Below are positions 1-7,320 of a stretch of 14,181 nt of DNA, in pieces (within the stretch, counting starts at the first letter, position 1; each line of letters begins with the position of its first letter). The stretch lies in contig CAZGQY010000110.1 in assembly GCA_964528035.1 (NCBI GenBank), positions 1 to 14,181 on the forward strand, read 5' to 3'. Made by a program: the position numbers and the translations under genes. This DNA is from CAZGQY01 sp964528035. Lineage in GTDB: Bacteria > Pseudomonadota > Gammaproteobacteria > Methylococcales > UBA1147. Under the pieces are notes generated by a model. It saw only the letters and a list, made by a program, of their open reading frames with translations. It was not told the DNA's origin and made no database searches.

Positions 1-198
1 GAAAATCGTCAAATATCTGCGTAACTTTGTGTCCGGATAAGTGTTGACACATCAAGCGCATAAGAACACTACTGCAGTACACCTATCAAAACAAACTGTC
101 TCAATATATTGCACCTGTTAATATTTAACGCGGATTTGTAAATCACTATCCACTTATGATAATAATCTACAAGTTTCTTAAAGAAAACTAAGCGAGTA

Positions 199-229
199 AT
201 AAAAAAGGTCGCCAGATTTGACGACCTTT
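199..229 (-). terminator. Rho-independent terminator of the small periplasmic protein gene
   Basis: Read on the minus strand, an 8-bp perfect stem (AAAGGTCG paired with CGACCTTT, arms at 222-229 and 204-211) with a 10-nt loop is followed directly by a run of six T. It lies about 20 nt downstream of the stop codon of the gene at 249-635. This is a textbook intrinsic terminator and marks the end of leftward transcription in this window. Confidence 0.85.
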
Positions 230-248
230 CAATCCGGTTAGATAGTGC

Positions 249-635
249 CTATTCCACTTGAGCTGATTGAAATAAGGTGCTGTCTGGACAAGCAGCAATC
301 TCTGCAAACCTTTTGTCCTCTTCCGCGAGCGTATCACCCTGGTAGTTATCCATAAATATACCCCACTCCGCCAAAGAAGGCGCTTTTACAACAAACAAGA
401 AATCAGTTTCACCCATTGCGGCAACAACGGGAAAATGCACATAAACCTGCAGATTTTCGCCACCCTTCACTTCCTTTGCAGCCTTGAGCCACGCTGAAGC
501 TGCTTCCATCACATCGTCATCAGAAGCTGAATCTTGCTGTTCACATTTATAGGCATTCGAAACCGTGTCCGACCACGCAGGAGCATTAACAATCATCAGC
601 ACGCCAACAAAAACCAAAATAATCATTTTATTCAT
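249..635 (-). CDS. Small secreted/periplasmic protein of unknown function
   Basis: This 128-residue protein is not assignable to a named family by eye. Residues 1-20 form a typical Sec signal peptide: MNK, a hydrophobic core (residues 4-17), then NAPAWSD with likely cleavage around residues 20-22. The mature part is acidic and holds exactly two cysteines (C31 and C116), which could form a disulfide in the periplasm. A stretch reading VYVHFPVVAAMGETDFLFVV looks like paired beta strands. The start is well supported: GGGAGG sits 6 nt before the ATG. Transcription ends at the terminator at 199-229. The gene lies 215 nt beyond the end of the NRPS-like gene on the same strand and has its own ribosome site, so it is probably an independent unit. 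That it is a real, exported protein is well supported; its function is not known. Confidence 0.85.
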   Translation of the reverse strand: MNKMIILVFVGVLMIVNAPAWSDTVSNAYKCEQQDSASDDDVMEAASAWLKAAKEVKGGENLQVYVHFPVVAAMGETDFLFVVKAPSLAEWGIFMDNYQGDTLAEEDKRFAEIAACPDSTLFQSAQVE

Positions 636-665
636 CGCAAACCTCCCTTTATTTATTGGAATTCA

Positions 666-677
666 TCAGTATACTGA
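666..677. promoter_or_regulatory. 12-bp perfect palindrome containing a -10-like hexamer, upstream of the small periplasmic gene
   Basis: TCAGTATACTGA is a perfect 12-bp palindrome about 31 nt upstream of the ATG at 635. Read on the minus strand it contains TATACT, five of six matches to the sigma70 -10 box. No good -35 box lies 16-18 nt upstream. It could be the -10 region with an overlapping operator, or chance. Confidence 0.3.
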
Positions 678-769
678 AATTATCGTTTTTTGCTACTTTT
701 GTATTAGTACCTGGATAGGCGTCGTACTACTTTTGCAAGTCTACATTTCTCAAATCGAAAAATGGATAC

Positions 770-792
770 CTGTTGAAAAAAGTCTTCAACAG
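770..792 (-). terminator. Stem-loop downstream of the NRPS-like gene, weak terminator candidate
   Basis: A perfect 8-bp inverted repeat (CTGTTGAA / TTCAACAG) with a 7-nt loop starts about 58 nt after the NRPS-like stop codon on the minus strand. The T run lies in the loop rather than after the stem, so it is not a canonical intrinsic terminator. It may be a 3' stabilising hairpin. Confidence 0.3.
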
Positions 793-850
793 ATCTTCGA
801 AATACATTTTAGGATCGTGTATCATCATGGTAGTGTAGTGTACTGCTACT

Positions 851-3800
851 TCAACTCCGCTGACTCCCATTTCGAATGGAAAATTCCATAGGCTCCGCGG
901 GACTGCCTTCGTAGGTCGCAGTTGACAGGTGCATCTCCTTTAGAACCAGGCTTAACGGCAATAGCGTAGTATCAGATTCAATGACCGCACCGCTCATAAC
1001 CGTGGCACCGAAGTTGATAGCGCTGCCATCCTGGATCCTGGTTTGCTTCACTCTCAGCATCATTTGCTCGAAGGTATGAAACTGCAAATAACCATTGATT
1101 ATACAGTCGTTTCCGAAACTCACTGCATTCCAGTCAGCGGCCTGCATAGGCGAAGCCACCAGGGTCCGTTTGCCTATCTGACACCCCATTAATCGCAGAA
1201 TAATATTAGACAGCAGTGTCCCGGAAAAAATGTTAAAAGGTCGCTTGCACCAGGCGAAAAAACAATCCTGTGCGAAAAAATAACTAAAGTGCCGCCAGGA
1301 CCAGAACGGAGTCGAATGTGCAAAGCCCCATTTACCGACAAGGCACTTCTTGACCGCAGCACAGAACAAAACCAGAGTAATCTCTGCAAGAATCAAAGCA
1401 ATGAACGCGCTGACAATCAAGTGTCCATCCAAGCGCAACAGACTGGTGTACAGTATCACAAAGACGATTATATTGGGGATGCGCAGAATACCAATGCTAA
1501 AAATATCATTCAAAAAGACACGTGCAAGGAACAGGGAGAAGCGAGGCAGTTGCAGGGCTTCATTCTCAGACTCAAAGTGCGCACTGGCAAATTTTACAGG
1601 TGGGTTTCCCGCTACCGTGATCGGCTCGCCCAGTCGTGATCGCATTTGCCGCCGGAAATGTATGTCATTCCCCGGCGTAGAAACACCCAGCAGGAAGTTG
1701 GATGGGAATTGCCCGTACTCCAGCACGCTATTATTGCCGCTGAAGAAATTCCAGGGCATGTCGAGCTGGCGAAGTTTTATGTGCTCGGCACCATAGTCGA
1801 GCATGTTGGTAAAACAGCCATTGGACCAAAACACCTGAGAGTCTACACTGGCAAGTTCCGGTACGAGGTTGAACATGACATCGCATTCCGAGGCACCCAA
1901 CCGCGGAAAGCGCATACCGGCGAGTGCGCGCAGATACTGCCCGGTAACGGTCCAAGTCCATTGCTTCTGAATTTGGTTCATTTTTTTCAGTCTATACAGG
2001 AGGAAAGAGCCCTTTAGTCCGCGCGTGGAATACAGACCGGGCGAAGCGGGCGTGCAGCGAAGAAATAAGCAAACCAGCACAGAGAACAGGACGATGGAAA
2101 CCCAGGTAGTGATGAAGGAGTATAAGCTCATCTGCCAGACAATCTCCTGTAGCGGCACCACCTTGAAGTATTCACTGGCGATTCCTGTTTCTCTGACGGG
2201 TATAAAAGTGGCAGCTAGCCAACTTACCGCTGCTGTAGGAACCACTACTAGCCAAAAGTCCAGAAAGATCTGCATAAAGATATTGAAAGTCTCCATGAAC
2301 CACAACGAGAAACTGTACTCGCAGTTTTTCGCTGTACGCTTCAGTTCCGTGCAACGACCACTGAAACGCGCCGGAGCGCCTTCCCACATCTCATTCGAAC
2401 CTACGTCGCCAAGAATTGGAGTAAACGGGTTGATCCAGGTACCGCGGCCTACGGTCACATGGTTGGCGATGGCTGCCCGCATGCCAATCTTGCAGCCGCT
2501 CTCAAGATATACAGGACCGATATGTAAATCCTGACCCAACCACCTTGTCATGTGAATGTAGGCTCCGGTCTGGATGGCGACATCGTCCCCGGTGTTGAAT
2601 AAATCCAATGGCCCGGAAAACTCCACATCGTGTGCACACTGAAGATTGTCGCCCACTGTCGCGCCCAGCTGGCGTAAAATGTATGCCATAAGGGGTGCGC
2701 TGCGAAACATTGCTCCCAGGGGGCGAAGCACTGAAGTTTCCAGCCGTCCGACACACCAGACTCGCAGATGCATTCTACTCCATTTGGGATATACACCCGG
2801 ACTCACATTATTCTTGACTATGTGCCCTCCCATGAAAAGCTTAATCACCATCACCCAGAGCAGGTCGGCGAAGGGCAAAACAAGGGCAAACAAGTACGCC
2901 AGTAACCCGGCACCAATGAAGCCCCAGAGACTGGCAGTCATAAAAAACTCGCCTATTTCCGCGAAAGCAATAAATCCCAGGAAGCCTATCAATGCGGGGG
3001 AATATAACAACAACAGGAACAGGACCTGCAGGATACTAAAATACCCCACAGCGAGCACCCTTGCCGCAGCTTCATCGCGCTCAATGCTCTTCCCAGTGGA
3101 TTTCGAGGCAGGCATAGGAACTTCGGGTACCTGTTGGAGTTGCCGCGGACGGTTAACCACCTTTCGCGCCGTGTCGCAGTTACTAAGCAGCGCCCGGACC
3201 GGTACCGCCCATCCTGCAGTCTGCAGGCGTTGCGCCAGTCGTGCGATGACGATCGAATGGCCACCGTGGTCAGCGAATACATCATCCCAATCCAACGGTG
3301 TCTCGAACACAGCCTGACATATCGCCAACACTTCCTCACAGCCTTCTTCTATACCTGCATCGGTATCAGGAGGATTGACTTTACCGACTTCTGAGTCGTG
3401 ACTGCTGGTACAGATGTTTTTTATTTCCGGCTCAACGTTTGTCAGTAGATGAGATAGTTTGGGTAAGCAGCCACGATCAATTTTCCCGGATACTGGCTTC
3501 ATGACAAATTTTTCTACCAGGAAGATCCTCGTAGGAACAGAGGGTGCTGGAAGTTGTCCGACCATTGTCGCAGTCGCCCGGGCAGCCCAATCCGCCGGTG
3601 CAGGCGCGACTACAGAGATATCGGTTCTGGAAATTGAAGGCGCGGTGACGAAGGCAACCAGTTCTTCATTCTGATAGTCCACTACAGCAGCTTCGATTTC
3701 TTTGAACTGTGTCTGCAATATGTCTTCAACCGCCTGAGTTTCGACACGGTGCCCACGCACTTTGAGCTGCGAGTCGACTCGGCCGAGAAAGTGCACACGC

Positions 3801-5137
3801 AGTGTGTGGGTGTCTATTTTGCATTTATCTCCGCTGCGGTACAGGCGGCCGAACTGGGGGTGCGTGATGAACTTTTGAGACGTTAGCTCCGGCAAGTTTC
3901 GGTAGCCGCGCGCAACATGTACGCCACCAATACACAACTCGCCGACTTCGCCGTGCGGCAGTGGATCGAGTAGGCCAACCTCGAGGATGACATAAGTGAC
4001 GTTAGCGAAAGGTGAGCCTATGGTAATGGGCTCGCCCGGTCGTAAGCTTTGGCGACTTGTGTCGGTACTACCCTCTGTAGGGCCATAGGTATTGATGATC
4101 TGCCGTCTGCCAAGCGTCCAGGGTTCCACAAGCGCAGTGGGAAAAGCTTCACCCGCCGGCACAATGTAACGGCACAGCGGATAGGGAAGATCCAATTCAG
4201 GAGTGGGTGTGAGGGTGGTAAGCAATACCGGCGAGCAAAACAGCACCGTGACCTCAGACTCAACTAGAATGGGGACGAGATCCGGGCCAGATTGAATTTG
4301 TTCCTTGGTCAACATGACCACAGTGCAACCCGAAACCCAGGCGCTATACATTTCAGAGATACTACCGTCATAACCCAGCGACGAAGTGAGTGAAGTCGCG
4401 TCCATACCAGGAATAAGGTCGAAATAATCAGCGTAGCTTAGCGCCAGATTAATGTAGCCTGCGTGTGGACATTCCACACCCTTTGGCATCCCAGTGGTTC
4501 CACTGGTATAGAAGATAGTTGCAAGGCGTTGCGTGGGGTCGTCCAGCCAAGGTGGCGATTTGCACCGAGACATCTTTTCGGGCAAGGCCAGGACGTCGAG
4601 CGTCGGTAGGTCGCGGAACTTATCCTGCCCACGCGTGAGAATAACCACCGGATTTGCGTCATTAAGCATGTAGGTAATCAGAGCGTCCGGCAAGGTATTG
4701 TCGAGAAACATCAAAGTACCGCCAGCCTTGAGAATGCCGAGATGAGAGGCCACGATCTGCCAGTTATCCTGGGACATAAACACAGCCACGACTTGATCCG
4801 GACCTGTGAGAAAGGGGGACAGGGCCACAGCCACGTTGTTGGCTCGTGCGTCGAGTTCAGCGAAGGTCAGAGATTCTCCGGTGTGGGGTATCTGTAAAGC
4901 CGTAAAGTCAGGAAACTCTATGGCCGAGCGGCTAAAGATTTCTGAAAGCCAGCAGACTCCTTGCTGATGCGGAACGTTCACCTGATGGCGGTCGCCAAAA
5001 ACATCGGTCAAGCTGTAATGGCAGGTATCTGCACGCCCATGGGGTACTTTTTCCGCCGCCCAAAGGTAGCGCCTCCACGCTAGATAGGTCAGTACAAAGA
5101 AGACCACGAAGACGGCTATTAAGTATATTACTGCCAT
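851..5137 (-). CDS. Pls/PosA-type single-module NRPS (poly-amino-acid synthetase-like), membrane bound
   Basis: Large 1428-residue enzyme predicted to activate one amino acid and join units by amide bonds at the inner membrane. Residues 4-20 form a hydrophobic anchor. An adenylation domain spans about 60-560: A3 YTSGTTGMPKG (210-220), A5 YGPTEGS (351-357), A7 YRSGD (433-437), A8 GRVDSQLKVRG (452-462), and A10 SGKIDR with catalytic K552. The carrier domain has FADHGGHS, with S628 as the phosphopantetheine site. After about 690 come three pairs of membrane helices (about 695-766, 955-1026, 1200-1262), each followed by a soluble block. Blocks one (about 770-940, ending WEGAPA) and three (about 1300-1415, ending YEGSPAEP) look like left-handed beta-helix acyltransferase folds. 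This is the order known for epsilon-poly-L-lysine synthetase (about 1320 residues). No canonical condensation or thioesterase domain is present. The ATG at 5137 follows an in-frame TGA closely; its ribosome site is weak. Monomer identity is inferred only from the neighbours. Confidence 0.9.
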   Translation of the reverse strand: MAVIYLIAVFVVFFVLTYLAWRRYLWAAEKVPHGRADTCHYSLTDVFGDRHQVNVPHQQGVCWLSEIFSRSAIEFPDFTALQIPHTGESLTFAELDARANNVAVALSPFLTGPDQVVAVFMSQDNWQIVASHLGILKAGGTLMFLDNTLPDALITYMLNDANPVVILTRGQDKFRDLPTLDVLALPEKMSRCKSPPWLDDPTQRLATIFYTSGTTGMPKGVECPHAGYINLALSYADYFDLIPGMDATSLTSSLGYDGSISEMYSAWVSGCTVVMLTKEQIQSGPDLVPILVESEVTVLFCSPVLLTTLTPTPELDLPYPLCRYIVPAGEAFPTALVEPWTLGRRQIINTYGPTEGSTDTSRQSLRPGEPITIGSPFANVTYVILEVGLLDPLPHGEVGELCIGGVHVARGYRNLPELTSQKFITHPQFGRLYRSGDKCKIDTHTLRVHFLGRVDSQLKVRGHRVETQAVEDILQTQFKEIEAAVVDYQNEELVAFVTAPSISRTDISVVAPAPADWAARATATMVGQLPAPSVPTRIFLVEKFVMKPVSGKIDRGCLPKLSHLLTNVEPEIKNICTSSHDSEVGKVNPPDTDAGIEEGCEEVLAICQAVFETPLDWDDVFADHGGHSIVIARLAQRLQTAGWAVPVRALLSNCDTARKVVNRPRQLQQVPEVPMPASKSTGKSIERDEAAARVLAVGYFSILQVLFLLLLYSPALIGFLGFIAFAEIGEFFMTASLWGFIGAGLLAYLFALVLPFADLLWVMVIKLFMGGHIVKNNVSPGVYPKWSRMHLRVWCVGRLETSVLRPLGAMFRSAPLMAYILRQLGATVGDNLQCAHDVEFSGPLDLFNTGDDVAIQTGAYIHMTRWLGQDLHIGPVYLESGCKIGMRAAIANHVTVGRGTWINPFTPILGDVGSNEMWEGAPARFSGRCTELKRTAKNCEYSFSLWFMETFNIFMQIFLDFWLVVVPTAAVSWLAATFIPVRETGIASEYFKVVPLQEIVWQMSLYSFITTWVSIVLFSVLVCLFLRCTPASPGLYSTRGLKGSFLLYRLKKMNQIQKQWTWTVTGQYLRALAGMRFPRLGASECDVMFNLVPELASVDSQVFWSNGCFTNMLDYGAEHIKLRQLDMPWNFFSGNNSVLEYGQFPSNFLLGVSTPGNDIHFRRQMRSRLGEPITVAGNPPVKFASAHFESENEALQLPRFSLFLARVFLNDIFSIGILRIPNIIVFVILYTSLLRLDGHLIVSAFIALILAEITLVLFCAAVKKCLVGKWGFAHSTPFWSWRHFSYFFAQDCFFAWCKRPFNIFSGTLLSNIILRLMGCQIGKRTLVASPMQAADWNAVSFGNDCIINGYLQFHTFEQMMLRVKQTRIQDGSAINFGATVMSGAVIESDTTLLPLSLVLKEMHLSTATYEGSPAEPMEFSIRNGSQRS

Positions 5138-5223
5138 AGATTTCAGTCATCTGCCCGTGATACAAGGCCCTTGAGTGTCTCGCCAAATTTCTCCCTTTGT
5201 CGGGTTTGGTGAAAGCGGCGTGG

Positions 5224-6273
5224 TTAATCGAAGTATTGTTCAAGCGTCCCTTTACGACGGATATCCAGGGTGATGCAATGATAGCCACCACCCAACATTT
5301 TGGAGTGTCGTAGCTTTAACGGGATGACATCAAGACCCTGCTTCTCCAGGAGTTTGATCAGAGCCGTCTGGTCTTGATCGACTACGACCAAATTCGGACT
5401 TATGCTGAATAAATTCATATCGATCCACTTACTACCAATACTCTTCGATAGATAATCGTCACCATATCGGTCTGTATTTTCCATCGGTGGGCTATAAATG
5501 ATATCCCACTGTTGCAAAATTTCGGGCAAAGTATTGTCGTTAATTCGAGCAGGATTGCACAGCATCAGGCCCGGACGTAAGGCCACAAAGGTGGAGTCAA
5601 TATGACTGCCATAATAGACGTCTTTGAGAAAGTGAACCCGAAAATTCTCGCCCAAAATTGTCTGCAACCATTGCCCCCCCATGTCGTTACCCGTGGCACT
5701 GACCAGATAAATCAAATCCCTACCAAGACGCAATATGTTTGCCGCATCAAAGGCGGGTTCATCGTTACGTGGCGTCGGCTTCTCCAGGTCAACTTCAAAC
5801 AGCGAATCCAATAACATGGGTTTGGGGGCACTGTACCATTTGGCGCCTGATTTTAAATAGTCAACCATCATCGTGCGGTAACTAAACGATTCCTGGGCGC
5901 GGCTGCGGATGACATTGGGTGTTTCAATGATGTGGTCACCAATGACCAGTATTAGGTCGCGGGGGCAATAATTATAATAGCCCTGAGATTCCCAGTTGAT
6001 TGTGGAGATTTTAGCCTCGTGTGGCCATGTCTCCGGGCGTTTTACGGTAATGCCCAATCCTTCGAGGACTGCGACAAATGCATTTAGATCTTCTTCCGTC
6101 TCTTCGATAATTTGTTGTGGAAAAGGGCCCTGCGGGATTTCCTTCAGCGAACGGTCGGGAAATTCCGCCAGTTGAGTACTTCGGTCTGCCGTAGGAAATC
6201 TCGCTCGCAGCGGATTGCCGACTATGACTTCTTCCAGTGGATCCCATTCATTGCAACTCCAAACGACTGACAT
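5224..6273 (-). CDS. L-arginine:X amidinotransferase (AGAT/StrB1/CyrA family)
   Basis: This 349-residue enzyme is predicted to transfer the amidino group of L-arginine through a cysteine-bound intermediate to an amine acceptor, releasing L-ornithine. The family fold is clear from blocks shared with human glycine amidinotransferase: CPRD (103-106), FDAAN (175-179), GSHIDSTF (222-229), and at the C-terminus GGGYHCITLDIRRKGTL. Likely catalytic residues are D106, D176, H224, D226 and nucleophile C333. Length matches StrB1 (about 347) better than the longer eukaryotic enzyme. The residues aligned with N300 and M302 of human AGAT, which contact the acceptor, are Y221 and S223. This argues for an acceptor other than glycine. 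ATG at 6273 has GAGG 11 nt upstream and lies 21 nt after the sbnB-like stop, so it is co-transcribed with it. Given the Dap pathway upstream, Dap or a Dap-containing product is the most likely acceptor, but this is inference. Confidence 0.92.
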   Translation of the reverse strand: MSVVWSCNEWDPLEEVIVGNPLRARFPTADRSTQLAEFPDRSLKEIPQGPFPQQIIEETEEDLNAFVAVLEGLGITVKRPETWPHEAKISTINWESQGYYNYCPRDLILVIGDHIIETPNVIRSRAQESFSYRTMMVDYLKSGAKWYSAPKPMLLDSLFEVDLEKPTPRNDEPAFDAANILRLGRDLIYLVSATGNDMGGQWLQTILGENFRVHFLKDVYYGSHIDSTFVALRPGLMLCNPARINDNTLPEILQQWDIIYSPPMENTDRYGDDYLSKSIGSKWIDMNLFSISPNLVVVDQDQTALIKLLEKQGLDVIPLKLRHSKMLGGGYHCITLDIRRKGTLEQYFD

Positions 6274-6294
6274 AGTGATTAAATCCTCAAGCTG

Positions 6295-7320
6295 TTAAGG
6301 TAGAAATGATTTGACGAGCGTTCCACCGCCATCTTCGACAATAATATTCTGCACCAGGGCCGCAACGGCCAGGTCGAGCACGCCCAAACCGAAAGGCGAA
6401 AAAATAACCTTGCGACCATCGCGTTCGGGCAGATTGATGTTACCAAGCAGAATATCGCCCAGCGAGCCGTGAACAAAATCCGTATTTCCTTGCTGTTCAG
6501 ATGCCAAGTGGACCGAGGTAGCAGCCCTGTTCACGTGGTCGAGATCGTCGACGATGTTGTGGTTGGAGAGAATTGCGCCAGCCTTCAGATCACGCAGAGA
6601 TACATGAAGAATGGTCGTACCGGCGGGGCAGGAATCGAGATTGTCTATATAAGGCGTGATGGCTGTGGTTCCAAAAGTCACCATCGAGCATTCGCTTAGC
6701 ATCTCTTCCAGACCTGCCGACACTCTGAAATCCATGCCGGGTCGTTGTGCACGTAAAGCCACACCAAAAACTTCGGCGCGGGCCGGATCGAGGTCGAACG
6801 CCATCAAACGACGAACATTGGGCCAGACTATTGTGAGAAACTGTGCAACTGTGGTATTGATCGGGCCGCAACCGACAAAGCCGATCGCCTCAGGTTCAAC
6901 CTGAGCAAGCACCCGCGAAGCCAGCGCGGCTGATGCTGCAGTCCGTTGCTTGCTAATAGTCGACCCTTCAATAACCGCTTCTGGCCGGCCAGTGATACGA
7001 TCATTCAGGATAATGACCGCTGATGCTCTTTCCATGCCTCTGGAAACATTTTCAGGCATTGATGCAATCCATTTAACACCAGCGAGCTGGTACTCGTCAC
7101 CAAGATACGCCGGCAGGCAAATGATTCGGTCTTTGTCACTGTCGGGAAAACGCAGAAAACTGGAGTGCGGCAGCGAACTGGCGCCACGGGAATGCGTTTC
7201 GTAGGCTTTCTGAACTGCATGGAAAACTCTTTCTTCATGACCTTTTAGGGCCGACTCTACTTCGGCAGCACTGATGATCAGTACGTCATTACTGGACAAT
7301 TTATTCTTCCTTTGCTGCAT
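6295..7320 (-). CDS. sbnB: 2,3-diaminopropionate biosynthesis protein SbnB-like (ACEGA dehydrogenase, ornithine cyclodeaminase superfamily)
   Basis: Predicted NAD-dependent enzyme that oxidatively cleaves N-(1-amino-1-carboxy-2-ethyl)glutamate (ACEGA) to L-2,3-diaminopropionate and 2-oxoglutarate, as established for SbnB of the staphyloferrin B pathway. Family marks, numbered from the ATG at 7320 (341 residues), are KWIASMPENVSRGMERASAV followed by the RPEAVIEGS and SKQRTAASAALAS blocks, the Rossmann motif GFVGCGPIN, VSLRD, HGSLGDILLG, and PFGLGVLDLAVA near the end. These follow SbnB rather than true ornithine cyclodeaminase. I chose the ATG at 7320, which overlaps the end of the sbnA-like gene by 20 nt, implying translational coupling. 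An in-frame upstream start at 7422 would add 34 residues encoded entirely inside sbnA and is unlikely. No good Shine-Dalgarno precedes 7320, as expected for a coupled gene. Confidence 0.92.
   Translation of the reverse strand: MQQRKNKLSSNDVLIISAAEVESALKGHEERVFHAVQKAYETHSRGASSLPHSSFLRFPDSDKDRIICLPAYLGDEYQLAGVKWIASMPENVSRGMERASAVIILNDRITGRPEAVIEGSTISKQRTAASAALASRVLAQVEPEAIGFVGCGPINTTVAQFLTIVWPNVRRLMAFDLDPARAEVFGVALRAQRPGMDFRVSAGLEEMLSECSMVTFGTTAITPYIDNLDSCPAGTTILHVSLRDLKAGAILSNHNIVDDLDHVNRAATSVHLASEQQGNTDFVHGSLGDILLGNINLPERDGRKVIFSPFGLGVLDLAVAALVQNIIVEDGGGTLVKSFLP

Noticed and set aside
565..891. Plus-strand open frame of 108 codons between the small periplasmic gene and the NRPS-like gene
   Set aside because: It overlaps the 5' end of one strongly supported gene and the 3' end of the other, has no ribosome site, and its sequence looks like translated non-coding DNA.
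2646..3317. Plus-strand open frame of 223 codons
   Set aside because: It lies wholly antisense within the NRPS-like gene, across the carrier domain and first membrane helices, and shows no domain motif. It is a shadow of the coding frame.
5138..5223. Possible separate promoter in the 86-nt gap before the NRPS-like gene
   Set aside because: No -35/-10 pair of reasonable quality was found; the interrupted palindrome CAAGGCCCTTG leaves no workable hairpin loop.
4932..5291. Minus-strand frame of 119 codons spanning the amidinotransferase/NRPS junction
   Set aside because: It runs out of frame with both neighbours and has no recognisable motif. I considered a frameshifted N-terminus of the NRPS, but the real frame already has a sensible start and anchor.
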